From NCBI GenBank assembly GCA_922989275.2, contig OV277870.1, forward strand, positions 24,386,742-24,450,741: a DNA stretch of 64,000 nt. The letters run 5' to 3'. Below are positions 31,223 to 41,802 of the stretch, in pieces. The translations under genes were made by a program, and so were the position numbers. Source of the stretch: Gari tellinella (lineage: Eukaryota; Mollusca; Bivalvia; Cardiida; Psammobiidae). Numbering within the stretch: the first letter of the stretch is position 1; each line of letters starts with the position of its first letter. The notes under the pieces were generated by a model. The model was not told where the DNA came from and did no database searches. It was given only the letters and a program-made list of their open reading frames with translations.

Positions 31223-31534
31223 ACAAGTATATATGTTTTGAGGTAGTCATCGGACCATGACGAAATCTTCAGTTTGGCACATATTTTGTATTTTTCAGTA
31301 ACATTAATGATCCCATTTCTACTGACATGTAGAAAACTACATACATTACACACGGATTATTTCAATCACAATTGAACTAATGAGGCAAAATATAACTATA
31401 ATGCATTACCAAGACTTATACTTAATCAAGAATATAAGATTTATCTAGATCACGAAACACGTTTTGAAGATATTGCTACAATTGAGCCTGCAGCTGCTAC
31501 ATTTTACGTGGCACCCTCATGACCCGTTTAGCAG

Positions 31535-31850
31535 TAACGTTGCATATTGTAATAATTACTACAAAGTGGGTAGACAGTGAAATTTCAAAGTGTAGTAAAG
31601 TTCTATAAAACATGTCCTAAGTGTCCAATTGTAACGAAATTTGGAGTAAATCTTCATATTGATACTATGCGAATGTACAAGAAATGTTATAGCGATACGG
31701 AAGGGTTGAGGAGATATCTTTTACAACGATTTATAGTGGACCTTGCGACCAGGTTTGTTGTTACTTTGCAAATTGTAGTAAATTACTTCAAAGTTATTTG
31801 ACAGTAAAGTTTCATAGTGTAGTTAAATTCCATTAAACATGTCAAAGGTT
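31535..31850. repeat. Diverged direct duplication, ~227-bp spacing
   Basis: GACAGTGAAATTTCAAAGTG (31573) corresponds to GACAGTAAAGTTTCATAGTG (31801), with matching flanks on both sides. Confidence 0.6.
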
Positions 31851-32055
31851 TCCATGATATTGTCTTGGTATAGTCCATTTTTTTATCTAGGGGATACCTG
31901 GTCTTAATTTCATTTTCGTTTCGTTTCATATTGAAATCCGTATCAGCAATCAGTGTATACGCTGATCAGAAACCGCACCATGCGGCGTCTGATCAGAGTC
32001 TACACTGTTTGTCAATAACCATACATGCGATCGTGGGCACAAATTGGTTAATATT
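31845..32055. mobile_element. Family D element, left end lost
   Basis: TAGTCCATTTTTTTATCTAG, hairpin AGCAATCAGTGTATACGCTG..GAGTCTACACTGTTTG, end GATCGTGGGCACAAATTGGT. Confidence 0.7.
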
Positions 32056-32089
32056 GGTATCTGCACTATCGTTTCAAAATCCGATTGGA

Positions 32090-32210
32090 GAAAATATGAC
32101 TGAAGACATATCAATTGAAAACTGGTCGCGTTACGCGGTGTCTGATCAGGGTCCAAATTGTTTGATTATTTTCCTAAAGTGTTCATTGCAGTGAATGAGT
32201 TAAGAAACGT
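32090..32210. repeat. HP1 right-arm remnant, B-like end
   Basis: GCGTTACGCGGTGTCTGATC and CATTGCAGTGAATGAGTTAA. Confidence 0.5.
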
Positions 32211-32274
32211 AAAAATAAAATAGAAAATGATTAAGATTTCTGCTTTACTTTAATCTTGATTTTCAGCAACATCT

Positions 32275-34350
32275 CACCTTAAAACTGAACCAGAGGGTCA
32301 TCAGGTACTAAAGCGCTCATTTGAGAAATGGGAAGGTAGGACAGTCAATTGACAATCATAAGAAGCTTTTTCTGCCATTTGACTAGATAACCTGCTTTAT
32401 GACTCAACATGACTAATATTCATATACAACCTAGATATTGTCAAGGTTATCCTTCTGAGTAAGTTTCAAGAAGATCAGAAGAATTTTCAGTTTTCCAACT
32501 GACCAATGTTTAGACCAAACATATACATGTACCATATTCACACATTACCTAGTAAATGTATTGTCAATGTGATCATTTTAAGTTAGATTTCTGGAGTATG
32601 GGTTTAAATATGGCCCCAAGAGTGTTCATAAAACACTCATTTGTGGTTTGAACTATATTAATTACTTTTTGACCCGGCATACTTGTACATCACCTAGATT
32701 TTGTCTAGGTTATTTTTATAAGCAAATTTCATGAATTTGGGACTAACATATGGCCCCTAAAGTGTTCAAAAGTTTTTTCTATCATTTGACATGTTGACTT
32801 ACTTTTAAGTTCAACATTAAATCTACCTATATTCATACTTGACCTAAATTTGTAAAGGTGTTAATTTTGACTAGCTGCATGATTTTAGCACCAAAAATGT
32901 GGTCCCTAGAGAACTATGAAGCTTTTCCTATCATTTGATATATTGACCCACGCTTTACCCTAAATAGTCCATATTACGGTACTACACTGCCTTGGTTTTG
33001 TCAAGATGGTCATTCTGAGTAAGTTTTATGACTTTGGAACCCCTTCACCACCTTACCCCGAGCAGTTTGTTATTTGCAAACAGTTTGGATTCTGATCGAC
33101 GCCGCGTAACGCGGCGTCTGATCAGAATCCAAACTGTTTGACACTCATTTCAATATTTCTTAAGTAAAAATACTTAAAAATTAACTTTGAAAAATAAAAG
33201 CAGACGACAATGGGTTAAAATTGATGACGTCACGGCAGTGAAGGGGTTAAGATTTTTTTTTCGTTTTAACCCTACCCAACCAATATCTTTACATTGCTTA
33301 GCTTTTGTGAGGATGGTTTTTCTTAGCATGTTTCGAGATGCTTTGGCTAAACATAGAGTGACAATATGCTTTATCTGTGATTTGACATGACCTATATTTT
33401 TATGATCTAAATTTTATCACGGATATGACACTGACAAAATCTCAAAGAAACATGTATAGACAAAAATACTAATTCTAGAAAGTTTCTTACTTTTTAATTC
33501 TGTATTACCGAATAAATCAAATAAACACGCTCTCTGAAGGCCATGGGTTTTGGCGGATCCAAATTCTTTGAAACAACTTGAAAGTCTATCTCTAACATTT
33601 TTGTAAAAACCCAAATTGAAATCGGACTAGTCGTTTGGAAGAAGATACAATTTCTAGCTACATGGTAACATCACTAACATGTACTGTGCAACACTACAAA
33701 TGACCCTACCATTATCTTTGAACAACTTTTAAAACTCACCCTTATAGTATGTACATGTATTTGGTAAATTAAAGAAGAAACTAAGCAAAAACGTGTTATC
33801 CCCATGTAACTCTATCTCCCAAAAATGGTCAAATATTCCAAACTACATGAACAGCTCCACACTTACGGAGGAGTTAGCCTGTGAAAGATTAGGGCAACTC
33901 CCTCTAATAGTGTAGGTAGATTGGTTCGCACGTTTATTCCTGATATGGATCTCGTCTAAGTACGAAAACAATTGAAAGGGACATAACGTCTGTCAGCTTA
34001 TGTGAAAGTACTCATATGGTTTGGAATTTTGGTTGGGATGAAATAAGTTATTAATCTGTGAAAGTTTGGAGCAAAGACCTTTATATTTTGAAATTAACTG
34101 CAAAATATTTAACCGACAGACATATACATAGCACTACTACTGATATTGTTTATCACAACTTTTGTAAAAATAGTCACAGCCCTTATTACAAAACACATAA
34201 ACAGTATTAATACACAACATATAAGTCAATAATCTTTAAACAAAACATCCCAGCAAATCCCTCAGCTAGTGTAGGGGGAGTTAGATGCTCTATAGTTCTA
34301 AGTAGTAACAGACAGATGGACGGAAAGACAGACTGACAAAATCAATTCAA
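32275..34350. repeat. Old degenerate tandem satellite (~150-bp period)
   Basis: Recurring blocks such as GACCTAGAT/CACCTAGATTTTGTCTAGG, AAGTTTCAAGAAGATC, TTTCTATCATTTGACATG and ATGGCCCC recur every ~150 bp with heavy decay. The end has GACAGATGGACGGAAAGACA, typical of the edge of large mollusc MITEs. No open frame is supported. A family B copy is inserted at 33036. Confidence 0.5.
33036..33250. mobile_element. Family B element with near-perfect HP1 core
   Basis: AACCCCTTCACCACCTTACC to GGCAGTGAAGGGGTTAA. Hairpin GGATTCTGATC with GATCAGAATCC: the GGATTC/GAATCC variant is present on both arms. Confidence 0.82.
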
Positions 34351-34410
34351 TATGTATACCCTATATAGCTACATTGTGGAGACATAATGACAAACATTTG
34401 TGGATCTTTA

Positions 34411-34651
34411 TTAACACATTCAACCCTAGCGACGAGTATACTCGTCATTAACCGACAGTGTACCCGTGTAAAATACACTTCTCCTATGCAAACAGTGTAT
34501 ATCCTGATCAGCCCTATGATCAGGGTATACACTGTTTGTAAATTAGCAGTACATGTATATGGCAGAAAACAACCCAAAATATTACAAAATGAACTAGACT
34601 TGATTGGAATCTGGAATTATCCATTAAAAAATTTAGGGATGAGTGAGTTGA
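34411..34651. mobile_element. Family E element
   Basis: TTAACACATTCAACCCTAGC to GGGATGAGTGAGTTGA. The hairpin GCAAACAGTGTATATCCTG with CAGGGTATACACTGTTTG lacks the GCGTCTGATC centre. Its right half opens each GT61 array unit. Confidence 0.7.
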
Positions 34652-34709
34652 AATGTTCAAATAGACCAGTGAACTGGTTTTTAGCACAAAAAGAGATAAG
34701 GTGTTACGC

Positions 34710-34953
34710 CAAGGCTGCCATTTTTCCGAAATCTTCGGATTTTTATTCCAACAGATGTAATGCTTAAAACAGGCTGAAAGTAAAGCAGAATGCGCCATAA
34801 GGCGCATTCTGCTTTACTTTCAACCTGCATTAAGCATAACGTGTCTTAAAAACTAGAAACAGACTATGGATGAAAGGTATAATCAGGAAAATAGGGGTTG
34901 AAAAATGAAAATTTGAAAACTTCGGATTTTTTTTTCAACTTATGACAGGCCTG
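34710..34953. mobile_element. Family M with HP2 core, GT61 array unit 1
   Basis: CAAGGCTGCCA left, GACAGGCCTG right. TTACGC and TTACGT just outside form a 6-bp duplication with one change. Its right edge touches the GT61 stop codon. Confidence 0.8.
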
Positions 34954-35214
34954 TTACGTACCACAAATATACTTTTTCATCATATGACCATGAATTCGAA
35001 AATTTTCGATTGGAATTCTGGTGTAAAAATCTGGAAATTCATTTTCGGGAGCCCAATTTTGCCAGCCAAAATATTTGATATGGCGCCATCTTGCAAAAGC
35101 TCTAAAATGGGGGAGGCGTGGCCAATATCTCGGGAACATTTCAAATACAACAGCGTGTTTGGGCAAGAATAGTACATGCGTCATTCCTGCACCATGCATG
35201 CCGAATAGAATGTC
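34954..35214 (-). pseudogene. GT61 C-terminal fragment, copy 1 of 3
   Basis: Encodes the last ~85 residues of the neighbouring glycosyltransferase, including the GMHGAGMTH motif, and no upstream part. It starts abruptly at a junction with a family E hairpin arm. This copy ends KKYICGT with TAA at 34954-34956, directly against the inserted family M element, and looks like the older form of the 3' end. It differs from the full gene at several residues (ENFRIHGH for ETLRLHCH). Confidence 0.8.
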
Positions 35215-35410
35215 CTCTAATCAGAGTCTACACTGTCAATTAGCAATTCAAGTATATGGCAGAAAACAACCCTAAATATTACAAAATGAGCTAGACTTAA
35301 TTGGAATCTGGAATTATTCATTAAAAGATTTAGGGATGAGTGAGTTAAAATGTTCAAATAGACCAGTGAACTGGTTTTTAGCACAAAAAGAGATAAGGTG
35401 TTACGCCAGG

Positions 35411-35660
35411 GCTGCCATTTTTCCGGATTTTTCCGAAATCTTCGGATTATTATTCCAACAGATGTAATGCTTAAAACAGGCTGAAAGTAGAGCAGAATGC
35501 GCCATAAGGCGCATTCTGTTTTACTTTCAACCTGCTTTAAGCATAACGTGTCTTAAAAACTAGAAACAGACTATGGATTAAAAGTATAATCAGGAAAATC
35601 GGGGCTGAAAAATGAAAAATTTGAAAACTTCGGATTTTTTCATCAACTTTTGACAGGCCT
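35411..35660. mobile_element. Family M with HP2 core, unit 2
   Basis: Same element as at 34710, carried by the duplication. The hairpin contains AGTAGAGC in place of AGTAAAGC. Confidence 0.75.
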
Positions 35661-35921
35661 GTTATCACCACAAATATACTTTTTCATCATATGACAATGA
35701 AGCCTTAAAGTTTCGATTGGAATTCTGGTGTAAAAATCTGGAAATTCATTTTCGGGAGCCCAATTTTGCCAGCCAAAATATTTGATATGGCGCCATCTTG
35801 CAAAAGCGCTAAAATGGGGGAGGCGTGGCCAATATCTCGGGAACATTTCAAATACAACAGCGTGTTTGGGCAAGAATAGTACATGCGTCATTCCTGCGCC
35901 ATGCATGCCGAATAGAATGTC
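35643..35921 (-). pseudogene. GT61 C-terminal fragment, copy 2 of 3
   Basis: Same 3' fragment, nearly identical to copy 3. The frame reads past the old stop into the family M end, giving the same NRPVKS tail as the full-length gene. There is no start region or domain upstream, so it cannot make a transferase by itself. Confidence 0.8.
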
Positions 35922-36113
35922 CTCTAATCAGAGTCTACACTGTCAATTAGCAATTCAAGTATATGGCAGAAAACAACCCTAAATAATACAAAATGAGCTA
36001 GACTTAATTGGAATCTGGAATTATTCATTAAAAGATTTAGGGATGAGTGAGTTAAAATGTTCAAATAGACCAGTGAACTGGATTTTAGCACAAAAAGAGA
36101 TACGGTGTTACGC

Positions 36114-36369
36114 CAAGGCTGCCAATTTTTCCGGATTTTTCCGAAATCTTCGGATTTTTATTCCAACAGATGTAATGCTTAAAACAGGCTGAAAGTAAAG
36201 CAGAATGTGCCTTAAGGCGCATTTTGCTTTACTTTCAACCTGCTTTAAGCATAACATGTCTTAAAAACTAGAAACAGACTATGGATTAAAAGTATAATCA
36301 GGAAAATCAGGGCTGAAAAATGAAAAATTTGAAAACTTCGGATTTTTTCATCAACTTTTGACAGGCCTG
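36114..36369. mobile_element. Family M with HP2 core, unit 3
   Basis: Same element, tip GTGCCTTAAGGCGC. Confidence 0.75.
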
Positions 36370-36629
36370 TTATCACCACAAATATTCTTTTTCATCATAT
36401 GACAATGAAGCCTTAAAGTTTCGATTGGAATTCTGGTGTAAAAATCTGGAAATTCATTTTCGGGAGCCCAATTTTGCCAGCCAAAATATTTGATATGGCG
36501 CCATCTTGCAAAAGCGCTAAAATGGGGGAGGCGTGGCCAATATCTCGGGAACATTTCAAATACAACAGCGTGTTTGGGCAAGAATAGTACATGCGTCATT
36601 CCTGCGCCATGCATGCCGAATAGAATGTC
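36351..36629 (-). pseudogene. GT61 C-terminal fragment, copy 3 of 3
   Basis: Almost the same sequence as copy 2, exactly 708 bp further on, which points to a recent duplication or conversion within the array. The tail is again NRPVKS. One visible change from copy 2 is KKNICG for KKYICG. Confidence 0.8.
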
Positions 36630-36821
36630 CTCTAATCAGAGTCTACACTGTCAATTAGCAATTCAAGTATATGGCAGAAAACAACCCTAAATAATACAAA
36701 ATGAGCTAGACTTAATTGGAATCTGGAATTATTCATGAAAAGATTTAGGGATGAGTGAGTTAAAATGTTCAAATAGACCAGTGAACTGGATTTTAGCACA
36801 AAAAGAGATACGGTGTTACGC

Positions 36822-37077
36822 CAAGGCTGCCAATTTTTCCGGATTTTTCCGAAATCTTCGGATTTTTATTCCAACAGATGTAATGCTTAAAACAGGCTGA
36901 AAGTAAAGCAGAATGTGCCTTAAGGCGCATTTTGCTTTACTTTCAACCTGCTTTAAGCATAACATGTCTTAAAAACTAGAAACAGACTATGGATTAAAAG
37001 TATAATCAGGAAAATCAGGGCTGAAAAATGAAAAATTTGAAAACTTCGGATTTTTTCATCAACTTTTGACAGGCCTG
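36822..37077. mobile_element. Family M with HP2 core, unit 4; supplies the GT61 stop
   Basis: Almost identical to unit 3. Its right end (CAGGCCTG at 37070-37077) lies inside the GT61 reading frame, and the gene's stop at 37059-37061 is in M sequence. Confidence 0.8.
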
Positions 37078-38339
37078 TTATCACCACAAATATACTTTTT
37101 CATCATATGACAATGAAGCCTTAAAGTTTCGATTGGAATTCTGGTGTAAAAATCTGGAAATTCATTTTCGGGAGCCCAATTTTGCCAGCCAAAATATTTG
37201 ACATGGCGCCATCTTGCAAAAGCTTGAAAATGGGGGAGGCGTGGCCAATATCTCGGGAACATTTCAAATACAACAGCGTGTTTGGGTAAGAATAGTACAT
37301 GCGTCATTCCTGCGCCATGCATGCCGAGTAGAACGTCTGTATTGGCTACGATATTCAACTGTTCTTTCATACTCAGCTGTTCAAGCATCACAACATTTAA
37401 CACAGAATCTGTAAATATATCTTTGATTTCTTGTATAATCTCGTTTTCGTTTTTGAACTTCCGGTGAACTAGTCCACCTGTCAGGTTGAGTTTCTCTGGG
37501 TGTGTCATATAATCTCGGCGCAAAAATAAAGTCACAGTTAGTTTGTCACAATCAAGAGTTTTTGTTTCTGGAACGTTGAAGGCATTTAAGAAAAATGATT
37601 TGAAATCGTTAATGTATGGCAGTGTGTTAGAGAAATGAAAGTTCATTGGGCTTTCATATCCTATCCAGTTCCATATTAAATCTTTAAATGCAGAATCGTA
37701 ATCTACAGATTTATACCTAATAAGATTATTAAACAACGTATCCCAAGTCTCATCTAAAATACTAGAATGTCTATCATCAAAAAATAAAATGTCCAACTGG
37801 GAGGGATTTAAATCTAAAAGAATTGAGAGTAGGAATACATTATACCACTCACACATAGTATGGTATAAATTGTGAGCTTCAATTCGCATTACGACTATCG
37901 TTGTCGTCTCTTTTGGTTTCAGCGAATTGATTGAAGGTGGTGGGTACATCTTCATATTATTATGCCATGCTTGAAGAGGAGTTCCTTCGTGGCCAAACTT
38001 GAATGTGTAAGATGGAATATTTTCTTCATAACACGGTATTGAGAACACTTTCAATTTGGGATTCAGACGAGCATTTCTCAATCGAACAAATTCTTCGCCG
38101 TAACCTTTAAAATTATTGCCGCACCCAGTCGTTGGGGTTTCTACCCAATTCAAGACATCGATGATCTTCCCCTTCCTCTTGAATGTGATGGTGTTCATCT
38201 TGAATGTGATGGTGTTCCGCATGTTGCGTTTGTGTAATAAAATGTGATATACAATGAAAACTGTGACAAATACCACTAGTATTGTTCCTATCCAGCATCG
38301 ACGGGCACCACGACTGCTACACGGGAAACACCGAAACAT
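37059..38339 (-). CDS. GT61-family glycosyltransferase (EOGT/POMGNT2-like), type II membrane protein
   Basis: A single open frame of 426 residues from the ATG at 38339. The frame is open 24 bp further, but only to a GTG. Near the N-terminus a short Cys/Arg-rich cytosolic segment precedes one hydrophobic anchor (IGTILVVFVTVFIVYHILL), as in Golgi/ER type II transferases. The lumenal part has GT61 (DUF563) hallmarks: HNLYHTMCEWYNVFLL in the middle, then VTLFLRRD and, about 90 residues from the end, LLGMHGAGMTHVLFLP, the family's nucleotide-sugar motif. Family members transfer GlcNAc or xylose to proteins or glycans; the acceptor here is unknown. A good acceptor site (TGTATATTTACAG) at 38384-38396 on the minus strand implies a spliced 5' UTR. 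The last residues (NRPVKS) and the stop come from an inserted family M element. Three truncated copies of the 3' end lie downstream. Confidence 0.85.
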   Translation of the reverse strand: MFRCFPCSSRGARRCWIGTILVVFVTVFIVYHILLHKRNMRNTITFKMNTITFKRKGKIIDVLNWVETPTTGCGNNFKGYGEEFVRLRNARLNPKLKVFSIPCYEENIPSYTFKFGHEGTPLQAWHNNMKMYPPPSINSLKPKETTTIVVMRIEAHNLYHTMCEWYNVFLLSILLDLNPSQLDILFFDDRHSSILDETWDTLFNNLIRYKSVDYDSAFKDLIWNWIGYESPMNFHFSNTLPYINDFKSFFLNAFNVPETKTLDCDKLTVTLFLRRDYMTHPEKLNLTGGLVHRKFKNENEIIQEIKDIFTDSVLNVVMLEQLSMKEQLNIVANTDVLLGMHGAGMTHVLFLPKHAVVFEMFPRYWPRLPHFQAFARWRHVKYFGWQNWAPENEFPDFYTRIPIETLRLHCHMMKKYICGDNRPVKS

Positions 38340-38383
38340 TGTTGATTTGTATCCGACATTCACATCGACGAACTATCGTTTTC

Positions 38384-38396
38384 CTGTAAATATACA
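38384..38396 (-). other. Putative 3' splice site in the GT61 5' UTR
   Basis: On the minus strand a pyrimidine-rich TTGTTGTATATTTACAG precedes GAAAACGATAG, 44 bp before the ATG. The reading frame has no ATG upstream, so the coding exon probably begins here and is preceded by a noncoding exon outside the visible ORF. Confidence 0.4.
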
Positions 38397-38435
38397 ACAA
38401 AGTGCTTGAGAGTACTGGTGAAGGTTTCAAACTGG

Positions 38436-38583
38436 TTCCAAGGTTATAAAGCGTTTGAGTTGAGTCTGAGTGTGTTCACAAGCATTTGATTGGTCAGATT
38501 TGAGCCTAGGCTCAAATCTGACCCATCAAATGCTTGGGAACGGCTATAGATTCAACTCAAACGCTTTATAACCTCGGACTCTG
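38436..38583. mobile_element. Family N hairpin element next to GT61 promoter side
   Basis: AAGGTTATAAAGCGTTTGAG on the left and CTCAAACGCTTTATAACCT on the right. Centre GATTTGAGCCTAGGCTCAAA is a perfect palindrome. Confidence 0.8.
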
Positions 38584-38614
38584 AAATACATATACAGAGG
38601 TATGATTTTAATTT

Positions 38615-38770
38615 GATTTGATTTGTTTTGATTTTACGTCGCTTTCAACAGTATTTCAGTTATATCGCGACGTCCATCTAATTACAGGTGGGGGAAGACC
38701 CCAGAAGCCCTTTATGCACTGTTTCATGCACAAACTGGCAACTGGGTAGAACCACCGACCTTCCGCAAAC
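38615..38770 (-). mobile_element. 5'-truncated copy of the same SINE
   Basis: The reverse complement matches the body and 3' part of the SINE at 15370 (TTCTACCCAGTTGCC, GGGGTCTTCCCCCACC, GCGACGTAAAATC). It lacks the tRNA head. It lies upstream of the GT61 gene next to a family N hairpin. Confidence 0.75.
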
Positions 38771-39028
38771 AGAGGTATGGAATGGAAATCCAACAATGAC
38801 ATTAACAGTGAGAATTCTGAAAAAAATGTTTCTAGTTTCACTCGACTCTGTCTACAGAGGTTTCAAAGGATTGGAACCCTAAAAAACTAGAATAAATGCA
38901 ATACAGTTGTATTTCTTATTTTATTCTATATGTCATCAACTTTGAAACTTCTGTAAACGGAAATTATAAAACATTCATACTTACCTGAACTTTTAATTTC
39001 ATTTTACCAGTGCACCAGCTGACTTACA

Positions 39029-39186
39029 TAGAGGATAATCTATTCCTTGGATTGATATGAAAATATATCACGAGAATGGGTTATAATCTGGTTCAAAAAC
39101 GCGTCCGCAGGAGGCGTTTTTGAACCAGATAACAACCCATGCGAGTGATATTTTTTTCATATCAATCGAAAGAAATTGATTATTCT
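39029..39186. mobile_element. Foldback element, ~75-bp arms
   Basis: GGTTCAAAAACGCGTCC at the centre pairs with GGCGTTTTTGAACC. Outer TTGATATGAAAATATATCAC and its partner GTGATATTTTTTTCATATCA also pair. Not seen elsewhere in the window. Confidence 0.75.
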
Positions 39187-39554
39187 ATTTATTATATTAA
39201 CTGTTTTCGCGCGACGTCACAAAAATATTGCGACGTGACGTCACAAAAATGATATCGTCACTGCAAAAGTGATATCATCACTAGTGATGATATCAACTGT
39301 GGCGATATGAAATTGATCTAACTGAGAAATCTCTATAAATAAACGATATGTATAAAATACATACTTTAAGACAACTCACCATGATTGGAAATTTTCAAAC
39401 AGTATCCAAATACGAGATGATCTATTTGAATTTTATTCGTTTGTGTATTTCTTGATGCCGGAGATTTATCCTTAGTATAAAATATCCATAGTAATAAGCC
39501 GCTATACCCAACACCAAAAGTTACACATGTAAATATAACTAGGACTGTTGGTTG

Positions 39555-39876
39555 TACAACGTTCCGTCTCTACAACGGCACCCAATGGAAGGCAAGTATT
39601 GTATGTGTTATTAGGAGGGGGTCGTTATAGGGAGGGATATTGGCTTACATTTGCAAACAGCTGTAATAAAGATCAGAAAACAGGTGACTCGGCGTCTGTT
39701 CTGGATTCAAACTGTTTGTCATTCGTCATTTTTTTTCCTGTCAAGAGTGTTTTTTATGTAACTTTGAGAAAAACAGCAACGACATTTTTAAGTAGACCAT
39801 ATTGCAGCCGTGAATAGGTTGGACATAATTGTCCATTTCAGGGAACTGCGACAAGGGTAGCTGTATGGAGGGAGTC
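39555..39876. mobile_element. Family I element, HP1 core
   Basis: TACAACGTTCCGTCTCTACA to GTATGGAGGGAGTCCC. Hairpin at 39655-39720 partly lost (AAAACAGGTGACTCGGCG). Confidence 0.65.
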
Positions 39877-39879
39877 CCA

Positions 39880-40040
39880 TAGCCTCTTTATTGTATTGAA
39901 GACAGGTGGTCACTTAACACATGCTAAAATCAAGCAGAATGCGTCTTAAGCGCATTATGTTACACTTTCAGTCTGTTTTAAGCTATCATATGCTTGTTAA
40001 AAAAAAGAATATTTATTGTGGTACATATTCATAACTGTTT
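39880..40040. mobile_element. Family C element, decayed
   Basis: CATAGCCTCTTTATTGTATTG, GGTGGTCACTTAACACATGC, HP2 reduced (CAAGCAGAATGCGTCTTAAG). Confidence 0.55.
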
Positions 40041-40619
40041 AAGAGTTTAGGTTTATGACAATTAATATCTACCATGGTAACATATACCGCTATGAGTTTT
40101 AGTATCTTCTGCACAGCTTTTTGTCTTTAACAATAATCAAATTTATTTACAAAATTTGTATTTTCTTTCTGAAACGTTCAGTAGGGTATACAACATAAGA
40201 GATATTGAAGTTGCATCGTTTATATTTAATATCTTATAAATGTCCGTTAAGCACACAGAGACAGTTTCCTGGATTTGTAATGCAACTCCGAATCATGTAT
40301 TTGGGACTACTATTCATACATATATTATAGAGATCAAATAGCTGTTACATCCAGGATTACATCTATCAAACATAATTGGCCGGTATATGATAAAAGCATA
40401 CACATAAAAACCAACCTTGTCAAGATTCACTTTGTAAAGGACAAGGAAAAATATGAAAATATAAGAAGTCAACGACGTGTCTTGCGATATACGGGAATGT
40501 AAACGCATGAGTTAGCTTGGTAAGTTGATCGTTCACGCACGATGGTGTACGAAATTTATAGCCCAGCTGACCTCACACGTATACAATCTCGTAAACCGCA
40601 AAAACACGTCATTCATTCC
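40041..40619. other. No supported feature
   Basis: AT-rich. Short frames without motif or codon evidence. Confidence 0.45.
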
Positions 40620-40733
40620 TAAATTAAAGGTTTCATTGAAAGAATATTGAAGACAACAGTATTAAAGCAGACGACAATATGGCGGTGAATGTGTGTAAAA
40701 GTCTCACGATAAATTTGATCATGAAAGGGTTAA
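40620..40733. repeat. Family B end fragment
   Basis: GACGACAATATGGCGGTGAA, GTCTCACGATAAATTTGATC, ATGAAAGGGTTAA. Confidence 0.65.
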
Positions 40734-41181
40734 TCCTGCAATAATCAGCTTTCGATAGCATTATTGAAGTGGGTGTATCAATAGATGTAAACGTAAACGG
40801 TAAACGTAATTTATGATCACAGGTATAGCAAGTGGTATGACACTGTCGTGTGTACACTGCCATGTTGCGATCAGTGATCAAAATTCATGCAGTATGATTG
40901 ATTCATTTGAAGAGTAAATGTTATGCATCAATTGATTTGTGATGTGAATTCATTTTATTGAATAGTGTGATTAAATCTTGACCTAGCTACAATGTAGTAT
41001 TTAAAATATTAACTGTCCCAGTTTGCTGCTAACCACATGTGTGTTATCCAATGCGAACTTTTAAATGGTTTCTTGTTGTTATGCTTTAGATGTATATAAA
41101 AATGCGGAACTTCTTCAGAAGAGTCTGTTAAATATGATAATTTACAACATCGCATTAATTGTTAACATGTTAAAGATCAGA

Positions 41182-41428
41182 TTAACCCTTTCACTCTCAA
41201 TGGCGCTTTAACGCGTGTTAGCAAACAGTTTGAATCCTGATCAGACGCCGCTTGACGCGGCGTCTGATCAGTATCAAAACTGTTTGACACTCGTATCGAT
41301 ATATATTAAGCCATACGACATTAAATCTTAATTTGAAACTATCTTGCGAACAACAAAATTAAAGCAGACGACAATGAAACGGTGAAGGGGTAAACATATC
41401 ACGAAAATATTGGCTCTGAAAGTGTTAA
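41182..41428. mobile_element. Family B element, complete
   Basis: TTAACCCTTTCACTCTCAAT to GGCTCTGAAAGTGTTAA, 247 bp. HP1 hairpin GAATCCTGATCAGACGCCG with GCTTGACGC tip. The best model of the family in this window. Confidence 0.85.
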
Positions 41429-41549
41429 TGGACTAAATATATTCCTATATAGAAATATTTAGGTACCCTGTGGATTATCGATTAAAACAGAATATCAAAA
41501 GGCAAATCATCCTTGTGAGTTTTTATTTGCCCTTTGCCCGTTTCCTCGA

Positions 41550-41800
41550 TTTAGCCAATTTACCAATAACCTGTTTCTACTTTTTGAAAACATGCGACTA
41601 CTTAAATCAGGTTGAAAGTAAAAAAGGATGCGCCTTAAGGCGTTTTCTGCTTTACTTTAGGCCCGCTTTAATATACCATCTGCTTAAATATAGAAAATAT
41701 TTCTTAGGCTTTATATTTATGAATTTATAAATTGGAACAATTTTTCAGTGAAAGGATAAATTAAAGACGTACAAAGGCGTATAAATGGGATAATGGGTAA
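41550..41800. mobile_element. Family C element, HP2 core
   Basis: CAATTTACCAATAACCTG to ATAAATGGGATAATGGG. The right arm is altered (GCCCGCTTTAATATACC). Confidence 0.7.
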
Positions 41801-41802
41801 AA

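Larger units (their letters stand above)
34535..37335. repeat. Four-unit tandem array, ~708-bp unit carrying the GT61 3' end
   Basis: Equivalent points (GGCAGAAAAC) occur at 34561, 35258, 35965 and 36673, i.e. spacings of 697, 707 and 708. Each unit contains, left to right, a family E right half, 3'-flank sequence, a family M element with an HP2 core, and ~275 bp of GT61 coding sequence on the minus strand. Units 2 and 3 are closest to each other. The junction between units fuses GT61 coding sequence (after GAATAGAATGTC) to an HP1-type hairpin arm. Confidence 0.9.

Noticed and set aside
35075..36690. Repeated 66-residue plus-strand frames
   Set aside because: Antisense shadows of the GT61 fragments in the tandem array.
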